Assembly: GCA_021521415.1 (NCBI GenBank)
Contig: JAIQDT010007682.1
Location: forward strand, 1-64,000
Source of the DNA: Bidens hawaiensis
Lineage: Eukaryota; Streptophyta; Magnoliopsida; Asterales; Asteraceae
Reading direction: 5' to 3'
Length of the DNA: 64,000 bases
Position numbers and translations under genes: made by a program. The notes under the pieces are model-generated. The model made no database searches. It worked only from the letters and a program-made list of their open reading frames with translations, and was not told the origin of the DNA. Below, in pieces: positions 23,801 through 34,965 of this stretch; positions within the stretch are counted from its first letter, which is position 1; the number at the start of each line of letters is the position of its first letter.

Positions 23801-24040
23801 GAATCAACATTGATATAGAAGTTTTGTTGAATCAAAATTGTTTTGTTGATTTGGAGACTAATTTATTTGTTTGCTTATTATTGTACTCATGATATAAAAT
23901 ATTTTAATTTTTCATTAATCTTTGTTATTCTTTGTATGTTTTTGTATTTGATTCAAATAAGTTATAATGTCTTATAACTCATGTAAAATAATCATTTATT
24001 TATAGGTACAACATTTGCATTTAATTATTTATAGATACAA
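20870..24040. other. AT-rich interior of the decayed Helitron
   Basis: Over 3 kb of very AT-rich sequence. Scattered open stretches (for example 22443-22634) have no domain-like composition, and I see no ordered repeats. It may be eroded helicase and RPA introns or unrelated DNA. Confidence 0.4.
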
Positions 24041-24044
24041 CAAC

Positions 24045-24812
24045 GCCATTATAATATACCAGATGATCTTTTGATTGGTGATTCATTCGATCCTATTTCT
24101 GATATGTTGATTTTGTATATCCAGTTTTATTGGAAAATTTTAATGATATTTCATATTTCAAGAAAGAGCCATACTTGCACCTTTAAACGAGGTTGTCCAA
24201 GATACTAATGACAAATTTTTGTGTTTGTTTTCCGGAGAAAAAGTTGAATATCTCAGTTCTGATAGTATAGACAAATATGATAGTGTTGGTCTTGGTTTCG
24301 AACCAACATTACACTCACCAGATTTTCTAAATGGTTTAAAAATGTCTGGTATGCCTGATCATAGATTGGTTTTAAAAGTTGGTGTGCCAATAATGTTACT
24401 AAGGAATATTGATCAGAAGAACGTTTTATGCAATGGAACCAGATTACAAGTAATTAACTTGGGGAGACGTTTTATCGAGGTAAAGGTTATTATAGGTACT
24501 AACATTGAGTTTCGCACTTATATAACTCATAGTGGTTTAACTCATTCAGATAAGAAACCGCCATTCATATTGAAACGAAGACAGTTTCCTGTTGCGGTTT
24601 ATTTTGCAATGACCATTAATAAAAGTCAAGGCCAGTCAATAGCAAGAGTTGTCATATACCTGCGAGAACCGGTGTCTATACATGGTCAACTATATGTGGC
24701 TTTATCACGAGTGGATAGTATAGACAGTGTTAAAATGCTTATATTAGACAATGAGGGTAAAGTTATAAATAAAACTACAATTGTGACCATGTTAAAATAT
24801 TATTTTAGTTGA
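24045..24812 (+). pseudogene. Helitron Pif1-like helicase, C-terminal fragment
   Basis: The region from 24045 encodes a DDLLIGDS...DPISDM block, one frameshift, then an open frame 24219-24812. Visible helicase elements: FKERAILAPLNEVV (partly out of frame), YLSSDSIDKYD, HRLVLKVGVPIMLLRN, NGTRLQVINL, then FPVAVYFAMTINKSQGQS and GQLYVALSRV, which correspond to the last two conserved motifs of superfamily 1B helicases. The N-terminal ATPase motifs and the HUH replication-initiator domain are absent. It would have unwound DNA during rolling-circle transposition. Confidence 0.85.
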
Positions 24813-24893
24813 ATGTTATATTTTTACATGATTTGTATATCAGTTAATGCTAGAAACGTGTGAACTATAGATGTTAAATGATTTATATTTTCC

Positions 24894-24923
24894 ACCCGTG
24901 GCATTCACGGGTCAATAACCTAG
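24894..24923 (+). other. Helitron 3' terminus (hairpin plus CTAG)
   Basis: Stem ACCCGTG / CACGGGT with loop GCATT, then TCAATAAC and CTAG ending at 24923 before T. A GC-rich hairpin about 10 bases before CTRR is the defining end of Helitrons, which insert between A and T. Confidence 0.8.
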
Positions 24924-25531
24924 TGCTTATATATATATAATTAGTATAACTATTGAGAGAAAAAAGAAAGGAAACTATATAAAATATGAATGGTCAGACG
25001 GTCAAATCCCTATCTGCTCAATAAGCAAATTTGTTAGCGATAACATATAATTTTCTCATCAAAATGGACACAAGTTAAAATGAGAGAAAATGACAACAAT
25101 ATAAATGGAGAATTCCTATCTTTGTAAAAAGATTCAACTTAAACTTGGAATTTCTGTTTTGTCCACTCAAAACATGCCTGCGACGACTGGACGACTTGGG
25201 TGTCCATTAAACGTGCAGATGGCACATGTTACCAAACATGGAATAAACCCTCTAAACACGTCGGTGTCCCGACTAAACCATACGTCTCTGACCATTTATG
25301 TTTAAAGTTAAAAAAAAATGAAAAAATTATATCTAAAAAAAATATTATACTATTATAATTATTATACTAAAAATTAAGGCAGGTCAAATTTATATCAATC
25401 GATATAAATTTTGACTAGGCTCGGTTATGAATAAATTTTACATTAGCATGTAGATAACAATAAGCATTGTATTTGGAATTTTATAAATCTTTATATTTTA
25501 GAATTCGTAGAAGAAAAACTATATTTAACTT
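24924..25531. other. Intergenic DNA, nothing recognised
   Basis: AT-rich sequence with a short open stretch at 25105-25302 that shows no family features. No repeats or boundary signals seen. Confidence 0.45.
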
Positions 25532-25543
25532 AAACTAATTATA

Positions 25544-25910
25544 TTTCTCGCTTGTGGCCTATTGGTAGGAGGTTTGGGTTCTCCAGTGGAGACCCAAGTT
25601 CGAATATAATTTATGTCACTTTTAGTTGGATATTGGTAAAGGTTATCAGCTCGAACTCTGAGTCCACCCAGGTTTTCGTCCCATCATATGTGACTCAGTA
25701 GAGTTCTGCTCTTGTAGTGTCACAACGACTGTCAAGTGACAGTCGGCGGTATGGTTTTCCGTGGGAACGTCCAATGCAAACTCTAAAGCCAGCGCGGGCC
25801 CAATTAAGACCACATAGTCTGACCAGAGTAAGCATCAGGGCTCTCCAAATTTGAAGAGTGAGGTAGTATATTACAAGAAAGTCGTCATTCTAAAAAAAAG
25901 AAAAAAACTA
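25544..25910 (+). mobile_element. SINE with tRNA-like head, ~367 bp
   Basis: It is flanked by 12-bp direct repeats AAACTAATTATA (25532-25543 and 25911-25922) and ends in an A-rich tail (AAAAAAAAGAAAAAAAC). The head has a polymerase III box A-like segment (TGGCCTATTGGTAGGAGG) and, about 40 bases on, a box B-like GTTCGAATATA. There is no ORF, as expected for an element moved by LINE proteins in trans. The near-perfect target repeats suggest a fairly recent insertion. Confidence 0.85.
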
Positions 25911-25922
25911 AAACTAATTATA

Positions 25923-26450
25923 ATAATACAATTTTAAATTTAAATCTCAAACATAAAGTGGTCGGTATGCATCATTTCATGACTTTTGTTACTTGTGACA
26001 CCGACGTGTTTTGAGGGTTTGTTTCATGTTGTAGCACATGTCGTTTTGCACATTCGATAGACAAACAAGTTACCCCGCAGAATAAACAAGTCGTTGCCAA
26101 CGTATTTTGAGATGACACAAAACTAGAAATTCGAGTATACAAACAGCGGAATTATCCCCAACATATAAAATAAGAATCAATTTGTTGATAGACATATCAA
26201 AAGGGACAATTTGGTCATTAAAATAGAATTGTCACTTCAATAAATGAAGTAATCAATGCAAAGAATTGATTGTTTGAAAGCATTCTGAAGTCTGAAGCGT
26301 AAGCATGAAAAAAGCAACATACACCACTGTCATATCCAATCACTTCATTTTCAAACGTGGAATCTAAATTGTGATAAATTATTAAAAACCAATGATACAT
26401 TTTTAATTATTCAACATTTCAAACATATATTTAAAAAAACTAACAAAAAG

Positions 26451-26495
<45 letters not shown>

Positions 26496-27358
26496 CATTT
26501 ATTTGTTTTTTATTGATTATTGGAACATGAGAATTTGTGTAATAAGATGATAAACATGTACTAACATCACACAATGACATAATTGATTTTTATTAAAAAC
26601 CATTTCAAAACATCAAGAAAATATGTTCTAAGGGTATTTTAATTCTAGACAAAAGTTGGTCGTCAAAGTTCTTTAAAGTTATTAAAAATTTAAAAGTTCT
26701 GTAATGCTTGATATATATATATATATATATATAAAAGTTCAAATAAGAATAAGGAGTTTCTTAGGAATGGTAAGAACCAATAAAATTTTGACATTTAGCA
26801 TTACATATGATGGTGAAAGTACAACTTTAGGAAACTAAGTCGGTTATAATAATTAAAGAGTAATTCTACGAAACTATGTCGGTTATTGGTAATTTTAAAT
26901 CTCAACCATTGATTAATATAACCCAATAGTTATGATTTATTTATAGTCTTCCTAAAAAACTATTTATTTTTAGGATGATCCTCCCCTATATATATATATA
27001 TAATGTATAAAACTCATAGTTAACAACAAAACATATATAAAACGAGTGACTATGGTTTAAATTTGAACTTTGAATTCAACACAAAAGAGGAAAATTTTAA
27101 AAACTTTAAAAAATAGTATACTTTTATATATATACATAAAGATTATATATAAAACTAATAAATAAAAAATAATTCGAGCAAAACGAACCGAACCAAACCG
27201 AGCGAGGCTTTGCTCGTACTTGGATTGCTTTTAAACCGAACCGAGCCGAACGGCTCACTTCCAAAACGAGCCGAAATCGAACGAGCAATTTTCGAGCAAA
27301 ATTCAAGTGAACGACGAACGAGCGGCGAGCGACGAGCAGTTTTGACAGCCCTATGTTG
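25923..27358. other. AT-rich intergenic DNA with TA microsatellites and a GCTCG-rich patch
   Basis: (TA)n tracts lie at about 26452-26486, 26710-26733 and 26985-27002. Between 27170 and 27340 is a patch dense in CGAGC/GCTCG words ending TTTTGACAGCCCT, a phrase I associate with hAT-like MITE ends; no matching left end was found. No gene is supported; long open frames on both strands of the patch come from its low-complexity composition. Confidence 0.45.
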
Positions 27359-27360
27359 CA

Positions 27361-27478
27361 TAGTGATTTCATATTTTCACACACACTGTTCATTTAATAC
27401 AATATATATAGAGAGAGAGGGGTGGATATGTTAAATAGTGATTTCATATTTTCACACACACTGTTCATTTAATACAAT
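27361..27478 (+). repeat. Perfect 43-bp direct repeat, 75-bp period
   Basis: 27361-27403 and 27436-27478 are identical (TAGTGATTTCATATTTTCAC onward). The 32 bases between them contain a GAGAGAGAGG run. Confidence 0.9.
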
Positions 27479-28317
27479 TTTTTTTAGTGAAAGAGAAAAA
27501 TTATTGTAAAAGTTAATTTAAATTGTATTATTTAATTTAATATAGATAAATACAAGATAGGTGTGAAGTTTTTTTTAAAAGAAAAAACAAAATTTAGAAT
27601 TAAAGATAAATTTTAGTTAAATTAAATGAATAAAAATAAATTAAAATGTGAATTCTTTTTAACTGCTTTTACACACATTAATCACGAGACGAGTTTTTCT
27701 CCTTTGCCTCAAATCTCTTATCACATTATTTTATTTTATTAGGTATTTTAATTTTAGACTGACTATATGTTGTGATTTGGTTAGTTAAAGTTGTAAAACA
27801 TTGTCATATAGGCAGTGAACCGTTTTAGAACGACCAAATCAAGTCACTGACGGCCCCTGACCCACCCAATCAACTTCATTTGTAAAGTCTCGGTCCCGGT
27901 GCCCTACTTTTGCATTGAATTTACTCATAAACTCAGTTCTAAATATTAGAGTGAGTTAAAACTTTCGCGTAATACTTTAAACATCAACCATTTACACATA
28001 AAACATTTAAAACATGTATTTAAAGTTCAAATATGATAAACATATAACTTCTAATCTTAAGATGCTAGCTTTTTTATTCTTCAACCATGTGTGGTCCTCA
28101 AGTCAGCTGTCTCATTCTATTTACCTGGGTCTATACTAAAAGTCAGCTATGCTGAGTGAGTTCTAGTTAATCGGGCAACATACAATACATTCACATACTT
28201 AACATGTATACATTCCTTTCATACACACATATTGTCATTCTTTCTTTCATACTTTTATTTTTTTAACATGCACATTACACATATAACTATCTATACGTTT
28301 TAAAGAGCATTTCCCCC

Positions 28318-28432
28318 AATAACATTCGCAGATATTTTTAGGGTCTGCAACCCTGTAACCTTCGTAGATATTATTAGGGTCTTCAACCCTTTAACCTTCG
28401 CATATATTATTAGGGTCTGCAACCCTTTAAAC
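28318..28432. repeat. Three ~50-bp repeats in LTR F
   Basis: The unit core is TTCG(C/T)A(G/T)ATATT followed by AGGGTCTGCAACCCT. The AGGGT/ACCCT arms form a small stem in each unit. Confidence 0.85.
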
Positions 28433-28467
28433 ATACAACCAGACATACCGTACATACTTTTAGTTAT

Positions 28468-28469
<2 letters not shown>

Positions 28470-28499
<30 letters not shown>
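28470..28499. repeat. (CA)n microsatellite in LTR F
   Basis: About fourteen CA units. Confidence 0.95.
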
Positions 28500-28501
<2 letters not shown>

Positions 28502-28766
28502 CTATGCACATACTCTTAGCTCTTCATGTAGCATTCAAATATAGTTCATAAAAATCCATAAAACATACACTTACCACTTAAGGTGTGGTAAGTGTATTAA
28601 CTAAACACATATGAGTACGCACACAACCCCCGAAAAATATAACAGAGAAAAAGGGCTAGAATCTCACTTGTGTCCTGTTTCTTTCTGAGCTTATGGTCAC
28701 ACCTCTTCTCAGTTGGGCACAACTAACTGTGTAGAAATTAACAAGCATCACTTCACTACTCCTAAT

Positions 28767-29626
28767 TGTTAGGGCATGAATTCCATGCTGAGGATCCTTG
28801 ATCTTTAACTATCTTATGGATAGGTTATCCTTGGGATATGTATCAGGTTATAAAGGATCAAAGATCCTCGGTATTATTTGTTTACTAATGATTGCGTTTA
28901 GTATGGTGATGTGTTAGACAGGTATGGCAACTTTAAGACGTATTTGCATCAATTATCCTCACAGAGTATTCTCTAGCTTAAGTATGGATCCAGGATCCTA
29001 ATTCAACGTAGCTGTTAATGGACGATTTCGCATAAAGATTGATGTTTGAATAAGCGCAACGGTTCCTAGACCTGGTCCTCCACATAATTCTTTCTGAACG
29101 GCTATTGGCACGTGGTCAAAGTCATGGGAGTGGCTAGTGGAAGACTTCCGGATTATTAGGAAATATTGTTATTTGTATTTTCTTATATAATCGAGTTATG
29201 ATCGAGTAGAAGGACACATGTATTATCACACACACTAGAGCAGAAGCAATTAACTCTCTCTGATCACTAGTTTACTTTGTAATCTCGATCATCAACTCCA
29301 CAACACTTGTAACCACCTTTTATTATCAATATAATCGACGATGATAGTTTTCACCGTCCGGGGGTTTTTTGTGCCGGAGATTACTATAATCACGTACTAT
29401 CCGACCAAAGGTTACCTCGTTGATCCTTGACCGAAATCAATCGATCAAATATTACCTTGTTAAGTTTTGACCGAAGTAAGATTATCGTAATTAAGGGTTT
29501 TTTCCCTCGTGATCAAATCATTGGGTTCATCCAGATTACAATCACACACTCAATATTATCGTGTTAGAACTATACCTCACTTGACTGATTTGGATACATT
29601 ATCCTTAGCAGATTTTTGCCAAAACA
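28767..29626 (+). repeat. Element A 5' LTR, 860 bp
   Basis: It starts TGTTAGGG and ends CCAAAACA just before the primer site. A TATA-like TTATATAATCG at about 29182 may be the promoter. It lies in LTR F, with CTAAT (28762-28766) as the left target copy; the right copy is lost because the 3' LTR is truncated. Confidence 0.85.
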
Positions 29627-29629
29627 ATT

Positions 29630-29647
29630 TGGCGCCCACCGTGGGGC
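29630..29647 (+). promoter_or_regulatory. Primer binding site of element A
   Basis: TGGCGCCCACCGTGGGGC lies three bases after the LTR end. It matches the site in element B except for two changes (CGC to CTT). Confidence 0.75.
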
Positions 29648-29711
29648 AATTGGTGCTATAATCCATATTATTCCTATCATTCTCAACTTTTTCATACCCA
29701 TATCACTATCA

Positions 29712-31520
29712 ATGGCCTCTCAATCAACCTCTGCTTCATCAACCATGCCATCATCGGTTCCTCTCTCATCAAGGACTTTGCCACCGATGCCTCCACCAAT
29801 CACGAGAGCACAACGGACTGCTGCTGTTGGAAGCAAGACGCAACTACCAGTCTTCCAGAGCTCAAAAACCGCTGCTGCTGCGCCTGTGGTTAATACTAAC
29901 AATGATGTTTCATATATGTTTTCGCAGGTTAAAGCATACATGGAGCAACATAACAAGACCAACCAGAGGATCCTTCGCGAGATAGAAGATCTCAAGAAGA
30001 ACAAGAGGCCAGCAGAGGATCTCACCCCCCTGATGCCCAGGGTGTTGGATTTTACCAGTCCAGAATCCATGGCTCAGTTCTCACAAGGATCATCTATCCT
30101 CCAACAGGGGTCCATGGGTCAGCAAAGTCAAGGATCCTCATATTATCGACAAGGATCAACCATCCTTCCACCAGGATACACTGGGGCGTATCCTCAAGGA
30201 TCCTACAATTCCCAACCTCAAGGATTATTCTTTCAGAATCAAGGATCCTCAAGAGTCCAACATCAACGATCCTCCGAAGTCTATAAAGGAGACATAATCC
30301 CCATGCAGACCATAGCCTCTGGAGGACCAACTCCTATCGCTGACTCTTCTTATCCCAGATACTCATCCGAGATGCCAACCTTTACTCAGCAAAGAGGTAA
30401 CTTGTACGATCCTTTATGCTAACCGTGGTTCCATGTAGGATGCAGGTATCAACCAAGCTATGGCCAAGGAGCTGTAGAAGCTCAAGTATATGATATCCAC
30501 TGTTCCCGGGGTTATAAGACCAATCCCCGAAATACCTTAGGGAAGCCACAAATTATCCAGATTTGCTCCGCCTATCTGTGATGCTGAAATCCCGAAGCGT
30601 TTCCAGACTCTGAATATGAAGACTTACGACGGGACCACTGATCCTGAAGAACATGTGGCACAATATAGGTAAAGGATGGAGATCAATCCTATTCCGGAGA
30701 GACTCAAAGAAGCTTGCCTATGCAAAGGCTTTGGATCCACACTAACGGGAGCCACTCTAAAATGGCTGCTAAGTCTTCCTCCTTTTTTGATTACTTCTTT
30801 CTCTCACTTAGTTAACTTATTTAACACTCAATTTTCCTGTAGTCGGAAATTTGAGAGGTTAACCAGTGATTTATATTGTGTTATCCAACCTAGTGATGAA
30901 TCCCCTAGGGATTTCGTTACCAGGTTCAGCAAGGAAGCTCTAGAAATCCCAAATATTGGCATGACTACTGCTGTTGAAGCATTCAAGATGGGAATTCAGA
31001 AGAGCTCCCCCCTTTATGATGATTTAGTGATGACTCCGTGCAGGACGTTAGACGAAGTCAAAAATAGGGCATTAAGATACATCCAATTGGAAGAAGGAAG
31101 AAGGATCCAGGATCGTCTTGGGGGACAAACAAAACAAGAAACCCCCGAAAAGAATAAAGGATCCTGGAACAGGAACAATAATTCGAAGCCGTACACCAAG
31201 TTCAACAATCAGAACGTACGAGCAGTTGAAGAAGGTGACGACGACGAAGACTATCCTTGCATCTCCGACTATTGTTTCTCTGTGGACACTCATGGCTTGA
31301 TCTGTGCCATGAAGGATTTGGGAGAAAAAGCAAGGTGACCCCGAAAGAATGAGAAGACTGTCGGCTTCAAGGACAAGTCTAAGTGGTGTGCCTTCCACGA
31401 AGATTTTGGCCACACGACAGACGTGTGCATCGGCTTAAAGAGGGAAATTGGATACCTCCTGAGCAAGGGTCACTTTAAAGAACTCTTGGGAAGGAAAAAA
31501 TCCAAGATCCAGGATCTTTA
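29712..31520 (+). pseudogene. Element A gag
   Basis: ATG at 29712 (MASQSTSASSTMP). Ser/Pro-rich N-terminus, short helix (FSQVKAYMEQHNKTNQRI), then a Q/G/S-rich disordered stretch with many QGSS units encoded by CAAGGATCC. A small deletion relative to element B shifts the frame and ends it at 30422. Four more stops follow before 30676. The capsid-like domain is open at 30676-31336 (FSHLVNLFNTQFSCSRKFE). A TGG-to-TGA change at 31336-31338 precedes the Cys/His segment WCAFHEDFGHTTDVC. Dead as a protein gene. Confidence 0.88.
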
Positions 31521-31522
31521 AG

Positions 31523-32376
31523 ACCTTCCACAGAAAGCAACGCCACCACCACCAGATGCTCATGTGATCAACTTTGTCTCAAGAGACTACGAACTATTTC
31601 AAGATTCTCGTGCTACAAAAGAAAATCCCGTAGAAGAATTCGAGTTGGACGATGAAAGAAGACCACTCATCCCCACTACTCGAGTGACTGATCAGAGAAT
31701 CTATTTCAATTCAAGGATCCAGGATCCTCATCAGGACAAGCTGGATATGCAAACGGTCAATTTCATCTCCGGAGGTTCAAACATATGTGGAACTTCTTTC
31801 TCTGCAGCAAAAAGATTTGCCAAAGAGATAAAGATGGATAATGGAGATCGACCAATAGTGTCAACCACCTTAACAACTGACAAGAGAATCTTCTTCAATG
31901 AGGAAGACAAGCTGAACATTCAGGATCCACATCACGACGGTTTGATTATTACTTTATTTATCTCTAACCATTATGCACGCAGGATCCTAGTGGATGGTGG
32001 CAGCTCGGTCAACATTATCCAACATGATGTCCTCAAGAAGATGAACATCCCATATTCAGAAATCGTTCTTAGAACTTCGGTTCTAGTCGGTTTCAGTGGC
32101 GAAACCAAGAAGACATTGGGGGACATCAACCTCCCAATTTATATCGAAGGGTTAAATTCATACCAAAAATTTTGTGTTATAGATAACCTTTCCTGTTGTA
32201 ATGTTATTCTAGGTAGGCCTTGGCTTCATGGAATGAAGGCAGTAGCCTCAACTTATCACCGATGCATCAAGCTACCTACTCCTTGGGGAGTTGTAAAGAT
32301 AGTGGGTGACCAAGCGGAGGCCAAGAACTATTATTCATCATCAATGAAGCCAACAGCCAAGCAAACTATAGCATAG
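31523..32376 (+). pseudogene. Element A protease region
   Basis: Open from 31523 to a TAG at 32374. It contains the active-site loop ILVDGGSSVNII and the second loop CNVILGRPWLHGM. Relative to element B there are about 62 extra residues after INFVS. This extra part (RRPLIPTTRVTDQRIYFN...IQDPHQDKL) looks like a diverged second copy of the following DRPIVSTTLTTDKRIFFN...IQDPHHDGL segment. Two stops follow just before the RT. Confidence 0.82.
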
Positions 32377-32400
32377 CAACTACAGTAACATCCTAGGGAC

Positions 32401-33783
32401 GTGCTGGAAGCTCGGGAGAAAGGCCTTAAAGAAGTATCATTGGACCCCGAGGATCCAGAAATAAAGGTGTTTCTAGGATCCAGTATCCTCAGTAAGATTG
32501 AGGAGGATTTAATATCCTTCTTAGAGCGAAGAAGACCTACCTTTGCCTTTAAGCACTCCGACATGACAGGTATTTCAAAAGAGGTAATCACTCATAAACT
32601 CGGCCTTGATTTATCTATTAAACCTATCCATTAGAAGCGAAGGAAATTCGCTCCTGAGAGGAACAAGATCATACAAGAAGAAGTTGAAAAACTTCTTGAG
32701 GCTGGTATGATCAGAGAGGTTCAATATCCTCGATGGCTAGCTAATGTGGTCGTTGTTTCAAAAAAGAATGGAAAGTGGAGGGTGTGTGTCGATTTTACCG
32801 ATTTAGACAAGGCATGCCCCAAGGATCCTTTCCCATTACCACATATAGATTCCATGGTGGATGCGATGGCAGGACATGAAATGCTTACCTTTATGGATGC
32901 TTCCTCTGGATTTCAACAAATCCAGATGGAACCATCTGATCAAGAGGATACAACATTCATGACTCATACCGGCATATACTGTTATACCGCTATGCCATTT
33001 GGACTAAGAAATGCAGGGGCAACATACCAAAGACTAGTCAACATGATGTTTAAGGATCAGTTCGGTAATACTATGGAGGTCTACATAGATGATATGGTGG
33101 TGAAGTCGAACAAAGCTGAGGATCATCTTAGAGACCTCGAAGAAGCATTCAATATCCTCAACCAATATAACATGAAATTGAATCCGTCAAAATGCCACTT
33201 TGGTGTTAAGGCTGGAAAATTTCTGGGATATATGGTGACTAAAAGAGGAATTGAAGCAAGCCCCGAGCAGATTGAAGCCATCCTCAGTTTGAAATCTCTT
33301 GCAAACGCAAAGGATATCCAAAGGCTCACAGGAAGAATAGCTGCTCTCAATAGGTTCATCTCAAGATCCTCCGAGAAGTACAAGGACTTCTATGACATCC
33401 TTAGGAAGAATAAGAAATTTGAATGGACAGAAAAGCATGAGGCTGCGCTTACAGCCTTGAAGGATTACTTATCCTCATCTCCAGCTCTAATGAAGCCAGT
33501 AGATGGAGAATCCTTGTATCTGTATTTAGCTGTCTCAGTAAATGCAGTAAGTGCCGTCTTGGTAAAGGATCATGAAGGTGAGCAACATCCTGTTTACTAT
33601 GTAAGTAAAAGTCTTCTAGATGCAGAAGCCAGGTATTCTCATTTAGAAAAATTAATTCTTGCACTTATTATGGCGTCTACTAAATTGAGGCATTATTTTG
33701 AAACTCATCCTATTATTTTGAGAACTAACTATCCTATAAAGAATGTTCTTAGAAAACCGGAGTTATCAGGTAGAATGGCCTAG
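32401..33783 (+). pseudogene. Element A reverse transcriptase and first RNase H
   Basis: A stop at 32633 separates an N-terminal linker from a long open part (32635-33783). RT landmarks: WRVCVDFTDLDKACPKD, FMDASSGFQQIQM, MPFGLRNAGATYQ and the catalytic YIDDMVVKS, then FLGYMVTKRGIEA. The first RNase H follows (AVSAVLVKDHEGEQHPVYY, then LEKLILALI) and is cut by a TAG at 33781. The catalytic residues of RT are intact; only the stops disable it. Confidence 0.9.
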
Positions 33784-33861
33784 TGGACTGTAAAATTAAG
33801 TGCATATGATATCCAATACGAGCCAAGAACAGCAATCAAGTCTCAAGCACTAGCGGACTTT

Positions 33862-34713
33862 GTGGCTGATTTCACTAGTGATCTACAAAAAGAAGCTGAC
33901 TTGGAGGTCCAACAATTGGAAAAGACCAAGGATCCTTGGATACTATTCACCGATGGTGCTTCTAATGTAAGAGGAACAGGATTGGGGATCCTACTGAAAT
34001 CGCCACAGGGGGACATATTACCCCAGTCCATAGCTTGTGAGTTCCAAGCAATAAACAATGAAGCAGAGTATGAGGCTCTGATCGCAGGTTTGCAATTAGC
34101 CAAAATCTTGAGGATCAGGTATCTTCAAGTTTATGTAGATTCTTTATTGATAACTAACCACCTTAATGGCTCGTATGCTGTTAAAGGTGAGAAACTAATT
34201 AAATATTTAGATGTTGTGAAGGAGTTATCGAAATCCTTCGAAACATTTAGTATTACACAGGTACCGAGGGAAGAAAATGCTGGGGCAGACGCCTTGGCAA
34301 ACTTAGCCTCATCTTTGAAGATTCCTGAGGATTTGAAAATCCTAATAATCCACATTCTCTCGCCAGCAATAGGAGAACAAGAAGTTGGAGAGATAACGAA
34401 TGATAAAGAAATCGTACTCTGGGATCCTTTATCCTCAAATAGCAAAGGATCATGGATCCATCCTATCAAGAACTACATTCAGACTGGAGAAATTCCAGCC
34501 ACAGAAAATACCAAGTCATTCAAACTCAAGGTATCCCAATATATTTTGTTAGATGATATGGTATATAGGAAATCTCTCGCAGGTCCATATCTCAGATGCA
34601 TTGAGGATCCTGAGATCCAAGAATTACTCAAGGATTTTCATGAAGAAGATTGCGGCAATCACACAAGTGGAAGAGCGTTATTTTCCAGGATACTCAGAAC
34701 TGGATACTTCTAG
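33862..34713 (+). pseudogene. Element A second RNase H and start of integrase
   Basis: WILFTDGASNVRGTGLG, NNEAEYEALIAGLQLA, YVDSLLITN and GADALANLAS are the four conserved blocks of a complete RNase H fold, distinct from the RT-linked one. This double RNase H is a known mark of Tat elements. The frame runs on through LRCIEDPEIQELLKDFHEE to the His residues of the integrase zinc module and stops at 34711 (TGG to TAG just after RTGYF). Confidence 0.88.
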
Positions 34714-34965
34714 CCAACAATGAAGAAGGATGCAGTGGAATATTCAAGGAAATGTGATGCTTGTCAAAGACACGCAAACATCCTTCATCAGCCAGCGGAG
34801 CTTCTATATCCTATATCCTCTTCATGGCCTTTCATGAAATGGGGTATGGATATTGTAGGCAAGCTACCAAAAGCACCAGGTGGAAAGGTTTTATGCTTGC
34901 TATGACTGACTACTTCTCCAAATGGATTGAGGCAGAAGCATTCGTACAAGTCCGAGAAAGGGAAG
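34714..34965 (+). pseudogene. Element A integrase, 5' part
   Basis: [16 protein letters not shown] completes the zinc module. A one-base frameshift near 34890 divides it from [17 protein letters not shown]. The first catalytic Asp lies in MKWGMDIV. The Tekay array begins right after GGAAG (34961-34965). Confidence 0.85.

Larger units (their letters stand above)
20681..24923 (+). mobile_element. Decayed Helitron (3' part)
   Basis: Three supports: a fragment like the replication protein A subunit carried by plant Helitrons (20681-20834), the C-terminal part of a Pif1-type Helitron helicase (24045-24812), and a canonical 3' terminus, in which a 7-bp stem hairpin (24894-24912) is followed by a short spacer and CTAG at 24920-24923, next to T. 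The helicase stop lies about 110 bp before this end. The 3.2 kb between the two coding fragments is AT-rich and unrecognisable. The left limit given is the first Helitron-related feature, not a mapped 5' end. Confidence 0.7.
27881..28766 (-). mobile_element. LTR F (chromovirus-like), interrupted by element A
   Basis: It starts TGTAAAGTCTCGGTCCC and aligns in reverse orientation with LTR E: the shared block includes ACTTACC...GGTAAGTGT and the CCTACTTTTGCATTGAATTTACTCATAAAC region near its left end. It stops at 28766, where element A begins, so its remaining part should lie beyond the right edge of the nested block, outside this window. Confidence 0.7.

Noticed and set aside
25550..25625. A possible tRNA gene (box A and box B motifs).
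   Set aside because: It does not fold into a full cloverleaf by eye, lacks a proper acceptor stem, and is followed by a body, A-tail and target duplications typical of a SINE.
27124..27434. Arg/Ser-rich ORFs on both strands.
   Set aside because: They arise from a low-complexity CGAGC/GCTCG patch. A hAT-like MITE was considered because of the TTTTGACAGCCCT end, but no left terminal repeat or 8-bp duplication was found.
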